A stretch of 64,000 nt of DNA from Mastigamoeba balamuthi (GCA_902651635.1 CACRSC010000273.1:429143-493142), one strand, 5' to 3'; positions 24,094 to 35,690 are shown, counted from the stretch's first letter. Notes: generated by a model not told the origin, from the letters alone. A program made the numbers and translations.

Positions 24094-25025
24094 TGCCACG
24101 CGCCGCGCGAGTGCAAAATAAGGGGCAGACCAAACAGAATATCTTCTCCGTATTCGAATGTGCAACCGGAATCTATGATGCGTCCATTAAGAGCGTGCCG
24201 GAGCGGGTGATCACAAACCCCGTTCTTTCCCCCAACCGATGCGCGTGATCAACGCCGAATCCTGTGTCTTATGTATCCCGTGTGTGGAGAGCGGCTATCG
24301 GTACTCTAAAGTTGGCTTGTGTCCCTCCCTTCATGAGCACAAAGCAAACCACGATCTCGCCGTAGATGTCAATTTCACTGGAAATTCTTTTATCAAAGGG
24401 ACCCAGGAGCTGATGTTGCATCCACTTAATGTATTTGAGGGATTTTTGAAATGTGACATCTGTTCTGCTTCTGTGCTATTTTCGGTTTGTGCTTCGCAAA
24501 CGCCATTGGCTGGGTTGCTACGATGTGCACTCAAGGGTCGCAGTGGTGTGTGCTTGGAAGCAGCGCAGCAGGTCGGGATCTGATCGATCGGCATTCACAT
24601 AGAGTTACACCATTGTTTTGAAGTCAAAACAGTGTGTGAGCGTGTGGAATCTGTGCCCGCACACACACAGGCCACTTCGGCTTGTGATGTGAGTAGGGTG
24701 GGGTGTATGGGTCGTGTGTGGGGCTCGGGTGTGGGTATTTTTCTTCTTTTCTTTTTGTCTCGGGGGTTCTGCCTTCGGTAGAGGTGTCGGTCCCACAGGT
24801 CCCGCCTCTGTATATCCGAAAGGCGCGCCCCCCGAGTGAGTGATCGTGTGGATTGGGGTTGGCTGGCTATTTTTTCTTAAAAAGTACAGGTGGGCAGGAG
24901 GACGGGCGAGAGAAGAGAAAACAAAGGGAAAGAGCAGAGAAAAGTTGAGAGCCAACAAAAAAGGAAAACACACTAAACACACGACGCACGCGCCGACGGG
25001 CCCTGCCGTCGCCGCGCAGGGGCGC
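24094..25025. other. long intergenic region between TAF4-like and ARID-SAP30
   Basis: About 930 bp. The first 100 bp, next to the TAF4-like start, carry CAGAATATCTTCTCC, a copy of the promoter-type AATATC box. The central part (24240-24600) is close to 50% G+C with short ORFs on both strands and no convincing gene. The right third is rich in CACA and A tracts and is presumably the 3' UTR of the ARID gene. Confidence 0.6.
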
Positions 25026-26145
25026 TCAGTTGCTGCCCTTGGAGCGCAGGGCAGACATGAACGACACAATCGCCGACACCTCGTCGACCTCCTGGGAGTC
25101 CCAGTGCTCCGCGACGGCCGCGTACAGCTCGTCGCGGTACTCGGACGCCGACATCGGGCTCCCGCCGCTGCCGCCGCGCACCTTGACGCGGTAGCACTGC
25201 CTGTACTTGGTCAGCGCCACCATGTCGAGCTTCGACAGGTCTACCGCCGTCTCCTAAGGAAAAGTGGATAACATTTAGTAAACTTTCCCGGTTCCGGAAA
25301 AGAAAATGCCACTCCGGTGCTCTAGTGACGTCATAGCAAGTGAGGGAGGCGGGGGCTGGGTGGGGGGCGCACTGCGAGCATGTCGAGCGAGGGGCTGTCG
25401 GGGCACTGCTGGGGCCCCGTCAGGGGGCTGCCGCGGCGCTGCAGGCGCTGCAGCTTGCGGCGCATGGCCTGCTGCTGCAGGCGGTGCCGCGAGGGCGCCG
25501 GCGTCGCGCAGACGAGCGGGCTGACCGAGACCGAGGGCAGCGCGTCGGGGCTGAGCGACGGCGAGCCAGCGCCCGAGGGGATCTGGTCGTCCGAGCTCGT
25601 CGCCGGCGAGTCGTCGAGGTTGAGGAAGAAGCGGCGCTCAAAGGGGTACAGGTACTTGAGGTAGTGCATGCGCAGGCGGAATCCCGCGTCGGTGCGGTCC
25701 TGGTCGACGCCCAGCTCGCACGTGATCTGCCGCCAGAGCTTGCTCTCGACAACGACGGCCAGCCCGCCGCGCGCGGTGACGCTCTTGTACAACCTAGTAG
25801 TAGTTGTTGTTTAGAGGTTTGTTTTTGCTTTTCCAGATTGAATTCAAACTTTTGTTTTTCGACTGGGGGGAAAATGACAACCGCACAGTACGCAGGGCGG
25901 TTGGAGCACCACCACCAAAGGAATGGCGGTGGTAGTGGTGGGAGTGGCGGTGGTGGCGGTGGTAGTGGGTGCGAGGGGGGATGGGGGTGTGCGTACTTGT
26001 AGAGATCGAGCTCGCGGTGGTCGAAGATGGGGATGTAGCTAATGCTCGTGCCGCGCTCGCTCATGAACGAGAAGAGCCTGTTGAGAAAGTCGCGGCGCTC
26101 AGTCTCCTCGTCCATCGGCGGGATCGCGTTCTGGTTGGCGTTCAT
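25026..26145 (-). CDS. ARID protein with C-terminal SAP30 Sin3-binding domain
   Basis: Residues about 15-110, across an intron at about 25800-25995, form an ARID/BRIGHT DNA-binding domain (RRDFLNRLFSFMSERGT, IPIFDHRELDLYK, VTARGGLAVVVESKLWRQI, AGFRLRMHYLKYLYPFE). After a Ser/Pro-rich linker and a second intron, the last 66 residues (DLSKLDMVALTKYRQCYRVK, SASEYRDELYAAVAEHW, EVDEVSAIVSFMSAL) match the SAP30 Sin3-binding domain pattern (DLSKLE..tLrrYkrhFkl). Together this predicts a DNA-binding adaptor that brings the Sin3 histone-deacetylase complex to A+T-rich sites. The ARID call is firm; the SAP30 call rests on motif resemblance. Confidence 0.8.
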
Positions 26146-27187
26146 TCTGCTGGGCGCGTGAGTGCTGGGTCCGTGCGGCGAGGGTCGTCGCGGTGTGGTG
26201 GTGCCAATGAAGGGGGGATAGAATGATAGGGGCCGATTACGACTTTCTTAACTTTTTCTTCTGCGCGGGGTGCACTGCTTCGATGCTTATTATTCGAAGT
26301 CGGAAAAAAGGCCTTGGAGGTTGTCAGTACCGGCGCCTCCGCCGCCTGCAGGCTCTGCCCAGCCGCGATCCGGCGGCCCGAGGGGGCCCCCAGTGTCGCC
26401 CAGTGTCGGCAGCGCGCAGCAGCAAAGAAGAGCGTCCCCACACCCCTCCGAATATAAAAAGATTGCCCGCTGTAACAGGCGCTGCCCCCGCGTATTAAAT
26501 GAGGGGGGAAATGGGCAATCAAACCAACCCGAAAACAAACAGATCAACCACGCGCCGCAGGCACCGCGCGAGTGTGGGTACGCACTGCTAGGAGGTCTGG
26601 GTGGCTCGGGCCTGCTCTGGGTGTGTGCTGTGCTTCGTTACAATCCCGCACCGCGGCGTATGAAAAATGATTGCTGGGCGAAAAAAGTAGACTGCGCTCA
26701 AAAACCCCACAGCGATGACATCACGGCACAAAAACTCATTTTCGTACGACCTTGATAGACGTGGCGTGAAATCGCGCTCGATTCGCGTTGCGGAAAATGC
26801 CCCGCGGGCTGCCGCAGCATCTTGGAGGTCCGCTTTTCCATCCAACATACCGGTATTTCCACGCTTGTTGTTTCCCCGATGCCAACAGGCAGAATCTCTC
26901 GTTGGGCATAGACTTTTTCCGAGGGCAGAGCAGAGGGAGAGAGGTGTGGGCGCGTTGGTGGGAAGGTGCAGTGGCGCGGGCTCGTACAGGGATCGGTCGG
27001 TCCCCCTTGATGGTTTTAATAAACTGATCAATAGAGGTCGGTCCGTCGTGGCGCAAAGGGAAAAATGAAAGGGGGACGGAGGGGAGGAAAAAGACAGCGC
27101 CCCCCTCTCGAGTGTGGGGGGCGAAGCGCTCTTCGCTCCGGCAGCCCGCACCGGCATCGGGGCAAACACTCGCCGGCCGGGTGGTCA
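26146..27187. other. intergenic region upstream of ARID-SAP30 and downstream of DDX6
   Basis: About 1040 bp. It contains a G+C-rich patch (26330-26430) and A+T-rich stretches with CCGGTATTTCC. No tRNA or recognisable ORF. It probably includes the ARID promoter/5' UTR and the DDX6 3' UTR. Confidence 0.6.
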
Positions 27188-28924
27188 CTAGGTGACGTAG
27201 AGGCTCTTGTCAATGACGCCGGGGATGGGGGTGATCTCGGTGCCGAGCTCCTTCTCGATGCGGCACAGGTTGTAGCGGTCGTCCATCGTGATCAGGTTGA
27301 TGGCGATTCCCAGGTGCCCGTAGCGGCCAGAGCGGCCGATGCGGTGCAGGTACGTGTCTGCGTTCTTGGGGAAATCGAAGTTGATCACGACGTTGACGGC
27401 CTGAATGTCGATTCCTCTCGTGAACAGGTCTGTGCGCACAAGAGTTTGCCGGTCAATAACAGCAAAGCAAACGCACATCCACACCACGCCCGCCCCGTGC
27501 CGCGTTTTCATTCATTCATATTCGACTGAGAAACAGGGGGGGAGGCAATGCTGCACCGGACGAAACGAGGTTACGGCAGGCGCCGTTGCGGAAGTCGTGG
27601 AAGACGCGGTTGCGGTGGGCCTGGAGCATCCTGGCGTGGATGTAGAAGCACGAGTAGCCGAGCTCAGTGATCTTCTTCGCGAGGAGCTCGACACGGTTCA
27701 CCGAGTTGCAGAATATGATCGACTGGTTGATTTGAAGCTGCGCCCCACCAACCGCGAGAGGAGCCGTTGAGAACGAGTTGAGTGGCAGAGGGGGCGGGAG
27801 TGTGTGTGGGCCGACGGGCGAGGGGCAAGCGCGGAACCTTGGAGAAGAGTGTGTTGAGGCAGTTGACTTTCTGGCGCTCGTCGACGAACGCGTAGTACTG
27901 GGTGACGCCCTTGAGCGTGAGCTCGTCCATGAGGTTGATCTCGCGCGGGTTGTGCAGGAAGCGCTCCTTGAAGTCCTTGACGGTGATCGGGAACGTGGCG
28001 CTGAACAGCAGGACCTGGCGCGACGCCGGCAGGTACGGCAGCAGGCACTCGATCAGCGGCTGGAACTCGGGCGACAGCAGCTTGTCGGCCTCGTCCAGCA
28101 CCAGCGTGTTGACGTGGGACATGTCCGCGACGTTCTTGTTCGCCAGGTCCAGCAGGCGCCCGGGCGTGGCGACGACAATGTGCACGGGGTTGTACAGCCG
28201 AACAATGTCGTCGCGGAGCGACGTGCCGCCGGTCGTGACCATCACCTCGACCTTCATGTGCTTGCCGAGCTCCTTGCAGACCTGCGACGTCTGCAGCGCC
28301 AGTTCTCTCGTGGGCACGAGCACCACGGCTGACCGCGAGGGGGCCGCATGCATCAGTGCAAATATCTCCCCCGGGATAATTATTTTGAATTGGGCGAATT
28401 GAATAAACCTTGGATACAGTTACGCGACGTGTCGGTGCGCTCGAGCGCGGGGACGAGGTAGGCCGCCGTCTTCCCCGTGCCGTTCTTCGCGCGCGCGAGG
28501 ATGTCGTACCCCGCCAGCGCGATGGGGATGGTCTCCTCCTGGATCGGCGAGGGGCGGTCGTACCCCTTCTCGAAGATGCCCATGAGCAGCTCCCTCTTGA
28601 GCATGTAGTCCTCAAACTCATTCCCCTTGGTTTGCGTCACGTCCTGCGCGCGCACACCCGCCTTCGTCAGTCCCCTTCGGGGGCGCGGGGGGCTCGCGCG
28701 TCAATTGAGGCGCACCGAAGTTCGGACGCGCGTGTCCGGGGCGGGGAGGTTCAGCTGCTTCTTCCACTCGTCGCTGGCCTCGTGCCTGTGCCCCGCGGCG
28801 GGCTCGGTCAGCAGAGGGAAGGGCGAGTAGAGAGGGGATCGCGCGCCCCTCAACCCCACGGGGGGGGTAGTGCTCACGGCTGCGGGGCCACGGGGGCTGC
28901 GGTCTCCTGGGGTTGTTGTTGCAT
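27188..28924 (-). CDS. DDX6/Dhh1-type DEAD-box RNA helicase
   Basis: Motifs in order: Q-motif [12 protein letters not shown], motif [34 protein letters not shown] box [14 protein letters not shown], then [29 protein letters not shown] is diagnostic of DDX6/Dhh1/Me31B, a P-body helicase for mRNA decapping and translational repression. Frame-supported introns: 28786-28877 ([16 protein letters not shown] to HEASDEW), 28644-28715 (RVRTS to DVTQT), 28329-28423 (ERTDTS to PVVLVPT), one joining LFSK to LQINQS, and one joining CRNLVSS to DLFTRGI. Start ATG at 28922-28924 with a short N-terminal extension. Divergent from the PTPDC1-like gene. Confidence 0.93.
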
Positions 28925-29232
28925 TGCGGTATCTCGGGCGACTGAGGGCGCGCGTGCTGATTTAGATTCACTCCTTGCGGGCTGGGCGCTGCTGGGTCTT
29001 GGGGCGTTGAGGCTGCTCGATGGGGAATATCAAACAAACGAGGAGGCACTCGACGACGGCCACCCGGTTCTTTCGGGCGGCTGTTTTTAGAGGGGGAGAG
29101 TTTGCAGCGCTAGAAACAAAAAGTGTGAAAGTATTCACCGCTGTTGACGTGGAACAGATATACCCGGAATATCTTGTGCGCTGGTGTATCTACTGCATTC
29201 TATTTCTGTCCTCCCTCCTCATCCCCGCAGCA
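28925..29232. promoter_or_regulatory. shared DDX6/PTPDC1-like promoter region
   Basis: 308 bp between divergent starts. The right half holds GATATACCCGGAATATC (about 29156-29172), two AATATC-type boxes back to back, about 65 bp before the phosphatase ATG. Confidence 0.4.
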
Positions 29233-31155
29233 ATGGACGACCTAAGGTGCTTGTTCTGCAAGGGCAAGGGGTGTAAGTACGAGGACTACACGCGGTGGCT
29301 GACGTACGAGAACACCCGCAACGCCGTCGAGGGCGTCTACTCGAACTGGGTCACCGACACTGTCCTCGCGATGGCCCGCCCGTCAACACGTGCCATCCGC
29401 GAGCACTCCATCATCGAGCAGTTCAAGGAGTGCGCCCCCCTCCCCATAGCCCCTCGATGCCATCTCGCGTCATTCAGGGCTCTCGGATCTGGCCAACAAT
29501 TCGCATGGATTGAATTCTATGCTTGGCCACAGGAGCGGAATCGGCGCTGTCTTTAATCTCCAAGTGGCAGGAGAGCATGCGCACTGCGGTGACGGGATCG
29601 AGGACGACCTGTTCAGCTACAAGCCCGACGACTTCACAGCTGCCGACAGTGAGTACAGAGCAGTGAGGGTTTCCTGCGGGTCTGATACCACTGCTCCCAG
29701 TCGAGTTCTACAACCTCGGGTGGAAGGACATGGGCGTGCCTCCACTGGAGCTCGCAATCGACATCGTGCAGCTCATGGCCGGCGTTACCGATCGCGGCCT
29801 CAAGGTCGCTGTTCATTGCCACGCTGGCCGCGGTGAGCTTCATTTTTCAGATCCGTTTTTCCTCGGAAAACGAGCCCTCCTAAAAGAGCTATGCCTTCCC
29901 TCTGAATGCCAAATCAATTTATTCTGCAAGCACGAATGCTTACCGAGGCCATCCGATTCCTCTTGCCAGGAAGGACGGGGCTGGTCATCGCGTGCTTCCT
30001 CGTGTACTCGGAACACCTGTCTCCCGACGACGCAGTCAAGCACGTCAGACTGCGGCGCCCTGGTGCTCTGCAGACGACGAAGCAGGTGCAGATTGTCCAC
30101 GACTTTGCGCACTTTCTGCATGAGCTGCGCTGCGCCTACCCCTCGAGATCCGCGGATGACGCAGCCCGGAGGCAGCGCAGGGCACTGCACGGACCAGAGA
30201 CTCTCCGTCTCAGGGCCCTGCCCAAGGTCGTCGATGCCCTGTGCACGAGGATCTCCGAGCTTGTTCCACAGTCAGGGGGGACACTGCCCCCGCTCTCCCA
30301 GAGGGGCTACTTGCCGCCGATCGACAAGCCCTCCTCGCAGAGAACATCCAGCTCGATGCAGGGCTACGACGCAAAGCTATTCGAGAAGATAGAGGAGATC
30401 AAGGTACTCAACACATGCCGAAGGTGTCTCGCACTCACTGGCTTCTGCAGAGGGAGGTTAACTCCGGGATGTGGAGGGTTCTGGGTGAGGAGGAGGACGC
30501 ACATGCCCTCCTCTGCGCGTTGGCTGAGTGGCTTGTGTGCCTCGAAGAACCTGTTCTGTCTCGTGACGCGGTGCACGCCGTTGCTGGCGCAGAGGAGGTC
30601 GTCGCCCACCTGCACACCGTTGCTTCCAACACCACGATCAACACCACGGCAGCCGTCTGCAAACTGCTCAACGATGTAAGAACACTTCCAAACAGGAGAC
30701 AATACTCACACAACCGCAGTGGAACGCCGATCTGCTCACGTACTCGAGCTTCGTAAAGCTGATGGCGCCATCGGCAGACTCGAGTGTCATCGGTTCGCAC
30801 AGGCTCAATTCTCGCCGACAAACGCTGACAGCTTATCTCAGACTGCTTGGTGATGACGTTCAAGAGATGGATTGTCGACGAGACCCCTATCATGTCGCAG
30901 AGCGGACCCGGGATTATCGCCTCTCCGGCGCAATCGCCGTCGCTCCCTGCAGCCGTGACTGCAGGGCGGCGCACACACTCGCAGTTCCTCAACTACCCAG
31001 CAGCAGCCATCACAGCAGGCGCCCCTGGATTCCTGGACCCGATGTCCGCAAGAAAAGCCAGAGCAACCTCGGCCCCTCCAATTCCACCCATCCGTGCCCC
31101 GACACCTGAGGAGTTCACTAATGATCTGGGTACTGAGGAGGAGCTGTTCCAGTGA
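29233..31155 (+). CDS. PTPDC1-like protein tyrosine phosphatase
   Basis: N-terminal part: MDDLRCLFCKGKGCKYEDY, EQFKESGIGAVFNLQ, AGEHAHCGDGIEDD and YNLGWKDMGVPPLE. The catalytic loop is HCHAGRGRTGLVIA, with the CX5R signature split by an intron after CHAGRG. Then come KHVRLRRPGALQTTKQ and VHDFAHFLHEL. This matches animal PTPDC1, a CDC14-like phosphatase implicated in cilia. The second half (about residue 300 on) is weakly conserved helical sequence ending EEELFQ. At least six introns; the one joining FKE to SGIGAV starts GTGCGC. The catalytic Cys, general-acid region and Arg are present, so the enzyme is probably active. Confidence 0.88.
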
Positions 31156-31567
31156 CAACTGTACCAAATACAACGACGTTATCTGCCAACGTTGGGACGG
31201 AGAACTGAAAGGAGATGCACCTTGCTGAAGAGGATGACCGGGACTACCACCGCGCATAGAACACTTCGGACCGCGGCCTCAAATTCTCAGCACCGCTTGG
31301 TGGAGTAACCGACACCATACCAGACAGTGCACCAACGGGAATCCCCATCACCCGCGGAAGGGAATTTGCAAGGGATGATCGATTTCAGTGTCTGAAGTTG
31401 GTTCCGCTTTGTCTTCTCTGTTTGACTGCAAAAGTCTAAAACCCCCCCAATTCAAAAGACCCAAGAAGCGTCGGGGAAGAAGACAAAGAGGACCTCTTTT
31501 CCGTCGGACCCTCGGACGTGCGCCGCGCGAGAGCGAGACCCCGCAACACGCTGCACCGGTGCTTAGC
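31156..31567. other. intergenic spacer
   Basis: 412 bp between the phosphatase stop and the next ATG. No recognisable gene. A short lysine/arginine-coding stretch just before 31568 is in frame but lacks an ATG. Confidence 0.6.
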
Positions 31568-32440
31568 ATGGACGCCTGTGCGGCGCCTGCCGGAGGGTCG
31601 CCGCCCCCTGTGACAATTCGGGTGTCCTCAACCCACATTTTGCGCTCCGACGTGTTCAAGGTGAGTTGCGAGCCCGCTTGCGACCCCGCCTGTGGCGGCC
31701 CCTCTCTCACGGAGTGGGCCGGGAAGGTGACAGTTGTTGTCGACGCCCTGTGGATGAGAGAGCGGGGGCTGGGGCCTGAGCACGTACGCGCTGCCTGCGC
31801 CAACTGTACGGTCCACCTCGAGGGCTGCGAGAACGACGATCGTGAGCGACCCCTGCCACTCACCACTCCCTGACGTGATACCCCAGCGCTGGCCCCGTGC
31901 GCCAAGTGCTGCGCGCAGAGCGGGAGTAAGATCATCTCGCTCGGTGGGGCCATAACGGAAGAAACGCCCGTGGGGCCCGGAGAGGAGCCACAACGGGTGT
32001 TTGTTCTCAACCGATGCAAGTCGTACGAAATGGACTGTTCTCTCGCCAACTCACGGGTCGTCAGGCACTGCAACTCGTCCCGGCTGCACCTCTCTGGCCG
32101 CGTGGTCGTCTCCGTGGTTCTGGGCGGCGTGAGAGCCATTTCGGAACCCGTGTCCCTGCTGGCGAAGAACAAGTACGTTTGCAAAGGACCCGCCAAACGA
32201 CAGCGTCTGAAGTGGTCAGAAGCAACGACGACAAGCGAGGAGGAGGCGAGCGCGGATGATCATCAGACGGAGCACGCTGACAGCGCACTGGTGGACGCAC
32301 CTCCTGCGGAACCACTTCCGGTGGAGAATCAGGAGGACTCGCTGATTCTCCAGCAACTTCGGTATGTCAAGGCGCTGCAAGACAGCCATGCTCGCCAAGT
32401 GCGCGCCCTTGATGACCTTATTCGCGACAAGCACCGCTGA
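31568..32440 (+). CDS. unrecognised Cys-containing protein, possibly nuclear
   Basis: Two exons joined near 31843-31885 (acceptor ...CCCCAG). The first half has paired cysteines (SCEPACDPACGG, CANCTVHLEGC). The second continues with APCAKCCAQSGSKIISLGG, RVFVLNRCKSYEMDCS and VVRHCNSSRLHLSG. It ends this core with GGVRAISEPVSLLAKNKY, then an acidic linker and a C-terminal helix rich in Gln, Lys and Arg. The beta-rich core with a closing SEPVSLLAKNKY is reminiscent of immunoglobulin-like transcription-factor cores, but I cannot name a family. No signal peptide or membrane segment is visible. Confidence 0.65.
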
Positions 32441-32525
32441 GAACACCTTTCACGCTTCCAGCACAGCCGGCCTCGGTTTGACCAATCAAATCTCATTCAT
32501 TGTTTCCCCGCTTTGCCCGGCTCTT

Positions 32526-33978
32526 CTACGCAAGCAGAGCACCCACAGCGGCTCCGAGGAGGAAGAGCATCTGAGGGCAGAAGTGAGACACTGCCCCAAT
32601 GTCGATATCCGACTCGACGTTTGACTTCGGATCGGGCTTCACATCGGACTTGGCCTCGGACTTCGGGTCCGACTTGTGGTCGGACTTGGTGTCGGACTTC
32701 GGATCGGACTTGGGGTCCGAATCAGGCGTCGGACTTGTCCTGCAGGTCCAGCTGAGGGCCTTCAAGCCTGTGCTCCAGGTGTTCGAGGTCCCGGTGATAT
32801 CGCTAGGGTACTGCCAACCCATCACGCCAGCACACCAGCCGTGCTTGTCGATGCCCTGCTGGATGAGGGTCCTTAGCGTTGAGGGCTCCACGTAGCCGGT
32901 GTTCATGGCGTCCTTCTGAAGGACGGGCTTTCCCGCGACGATCTTCTGCAGCGGAACTCCCTTGGCAGAGATTTCCATCACCGACGTTCCGGCAGCCCAT
33001 CCACCGCTGGCGACGAACAGGGTGTTGTACGTATTGTACGCCGTCGAATCCTGATTGTAGAACTGCATGTTGTACCAGTCGATCAGGTTGCCAACCTCCT
33101 TATGGACTGTGATGTATCCGCCATTCCTAAGACGCAGTTTCGTTAGCGGGTCTAACGGACTAAGAGGGCAGATTTTCGACTCACTTGTACTTGGGCTGTC
33201 CCATGAAGTACGGGCCCTGAGGGGCGTGGGTGATGACCTTATCGGGGAGCAGCTCCCTCAGCTTCTTGGTGCACGTGATCAGCCAGGCCTCGCCCGTGCC
33301 AGCCTCCATAGCCGCGTTGTCCTCCCAGTCCAGGTCGACGCCGTCGAGGTTGTTCTTCTTCACGAAGTCCGCCAGGGCCACTGCGACCTCTGTCGGGTCC
33401 TTTCCCGCCGTGGTCGGGAAGTCCGTCGCGCCGAACGCGCTGACCATGATGAGCTTCCCGGCCTTGTGATATGCAGCTGCCCACGCCTGTCGTGGTGCGT
33501 GAGAAATCGAGGCCAGACTGTCGAGAACAGTACCTTCTGAATGTCATCGTCGGTCTTGCCGCCCCAAGGATTGTCGGTGGAGGCGTACTGCAACGCCTTG
33601 GACCACACCAGCGCAGTGTCCACCGGGCCGCCGGTCGTCCAGAACGCCAGCAGGATCGCGTTGTAGCCGTCATTCGGAGCGTACCCTGCACGACACGAAT
33701 TTTCACATGTGTCAGCCGTTGTGCAGTTGCATGCAACGAAGCTGTTACCTGGAACGCCGAGCCCAGCAGCGATTGCGCTGGGAGGCCACCACGTCGTCAT
33801 CGCGTTCACGTAGCTGACAATGTGGGGTGTGGCACTCGCGGCTGCCCGGACATCGACTGCGCACGCACAGAACGGCTCCCAATCAGCAAGAAGGGCAGGG
33901 CTTGATTCTCCACGTACACGAATACGAGCCGCCCACGAGATAGATGGCAACGAGGAGCACCAGGGTGATGCAGTGCAT
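32526..33978 (-). CDS. secreted GH18 chitinase with GPI-type tail
   Basis: Start at 33976-33978 with signal peptide MHCITLVLLVAIYLVGGSYS. An intron (GTACGTGG...GTGCGCAG) joins it to FDVRAAASATPHIVSYVN. The catalytic motif NLDGVDLDWED is complete (DxxDxDxE, Glu as acid). Later come VITHAPQGPYFMG, SGGWAAGTSVMEIS and GVMGWQYPSDI. A Lys-Ser-Asp repeat linker (about 32600-32730) and a hydrophobic end (MLFLLGAAVGALLA) suggest a GPI anchor. It would hydrolyse chitin at or outside the cell surface. About four short introns. Lies tail-first next to pectinesterase 2 on the same strand, giving a small pair of secreted wall-degrading genes. Confidence 0.9.
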
Positions 33979-34353
33979 TTCTGGCTGTGCTTGATGTGCA
34001 AACAGTAAAACTGACTGAGCTGATTCGCCGGCTATAAGAGTCGGTTAGCCCGGGCATGCAATTGTGCACCTGCAGGAATTGACCGTTGTTCAAACCGTAG
34101 ATATTATCCATGCCCGGTGTCTACCCCGGGATGAACGGTTGGTTGTTCCATCGGATTTTGCCTGCTGCTTTGGGTGCAGTCTCGGACTGAGCGGCAGCTG
34201 CACGCCGGTGCGGAACTTGCGGAATTCAAGTAGGCAAAACGATAGAATCATGACGTGAAATTGGAGAAAATCAGTTTCACAACTTCACAGACTGATCCCC
34301 TTTGTTGATCCATTCACTGTCACGACGCCTCATTCCAGGGATTCGCTTCGTTA
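33979..34353. other. intergenic spacer
   Basis: 375 bp between the chitinase start and the pectinesterase 2 stop. The right end (about 34300-34353) is homologous to the 3' flank of pectinesterase 1. No gene seen. Confidence 0.6.
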
Positions 34354-35690
34354 TCAGAGCAGCGATGCCAGCGCAACCACGCAGAGAGTCAGTGCAACTC
34401 CACGCAGTGCAGACGCGGACACGGAGTCCTCGTCGGAGAGGAGACCCGTCCTATTCTTGCGGCTGGGGAAGTCCTTGGGGTCCACCCAAGTGGGCGTGTT
34501 GTCCGGGTCCTGGATGACCTCGCCGGTGCTGCGGACGCCGGTGGGAGGGGCCCACCCCCTGAGCGTGGTCGACGTGGTATACTTGGCCGCCTCGGTGTCG
34601 CTGAGCTGCCTCGTCCACCTCGGGCGCCCAGTGGAGTTCGCTCCCGGGCCGCTGGACATGTACTCCGCGTAGAACACATCGGCACACCAGTTGGTGACCG
34701 TGCAATTGTGTTTCCAGTCGTCCCAGCCAATAGGCGCTATGTGGTTGTCCATCGACGTGTTCTTGTATATCACGCTGGCAAACTGGCCCCAAGGCCTTCC
34801 CAGGCGCGCTTTACCAGTCAAGTTGCTTGCGCGCTTGGTGAGCCTGCTGTTGAGGATCAAATAGCTCGTCTTGAGAGCGGGGTCGCCCCTGTGCGCCGTG
34901 TTGAACGAGGAGATCTGGAACTCGCACTTGTCGAACACCGCTGCCCCGATCCCGAAGATCGAGTCAACGGTTCCGTTGATGAAGCTGTTGAGCATGTAGA
35001 CGCGTGTGTTCACTCCGCCCGTGTAGAGGGTGTCCTGCCCTCCGTACATCCTCACGTTGATGAACGTGGCCTTGTCCGCAAGGTTCTGTAGCTCACGGGG
35101 ACCAACCGCTCGTTAGGGCCTCCCGAGGGAGCGGGGTGCAGGCGACTGAGGGGTGGCGACCTGGACGGCGTATGACTGGCCGGCTATCTTGTGGTTGTAG
35201 TTGCAGGCGTCGTTGGCGATCGCCAGGTTCTGGGCGATGAAGTTGGGGGACTTGATGAGCAGCGCCTGGCTGTTCCACTGGCCGCCTTCGCAGATGCTGC
35301 ACCCGGGTGTCCCGTCTCCCCTCGCCGCGCAGCTCGTGCGCAGCAGCACCTTGTCGGGGTTCGACGGGTCGGAGCCGGTGATGGTGACGGGGCCCATCCC
35401 GGGCGCGATGGTTATCTTCTCCGAGTACGTGCCTGGCGGGTGGACGGTTTTCCTCAGCAATGGGCGAAAAAGAGGATCCTGACCTGGATTGACGACGATG
35501 GTGTGACGGGTCGTGCTGCCGCTGGGGATCTTCGCAAGCGCGTCGCCGATCGTCGTTATTGGCCCGCTCTTGTCGACCACGATGACCTGTGCGCAGGCCA
35601 CGGAGACGAGGACGAGGACAGTAAAGCGTTTGAAACACATCACTCTTTGGTGCTTGGTTAAGAAGTGACTTGACTAACGACAAACCGTCG
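34300..35690 (-). repeat. duplicated pectinesterase unit, copy B
   Basis: Inverted partner of the block at about 8410-9830. Homology covers exons, both introns and short stretches of 5' and 3' flank. Confidence 0.8.
34354..35640 (-). CDS. secreted pectinesterase (copy 2), GPI-type tail
   Basis: Same three-exon structure as copy 1. Signal peptide MCFKRFTVLVLVSVACA, GTYSEKI, QALLIKSPNFIAQNLAI, GGQDTLY (catalytic Gln, Asp), GTVDSIFG (Asp nucleophile), LGRPWGQ (Arg), and a hydrophobic C-terminus ALRGVALTLCVVALASLL. Intron 1 begins after VVNPG and intron 2 after SYAVQ, with intron 2 sequence nearly identical to copy 1. Coding changes are scattered and conservative and no stop interrupts the frame, so both copies look functional. 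Copy 2 is in opposite orientation, 25 kb away, next to a chitinase. Confidence 0.92.

Noticed and set aside
24331-24594. Minus-strand short ORF ending in an aromatic/basic stretch, briefly considered as a retroelement capsid remnant
   Set aside because: Only a weak resemblance over about 25 residues, no neighbouring protease or polymerase, no terminal repeats.
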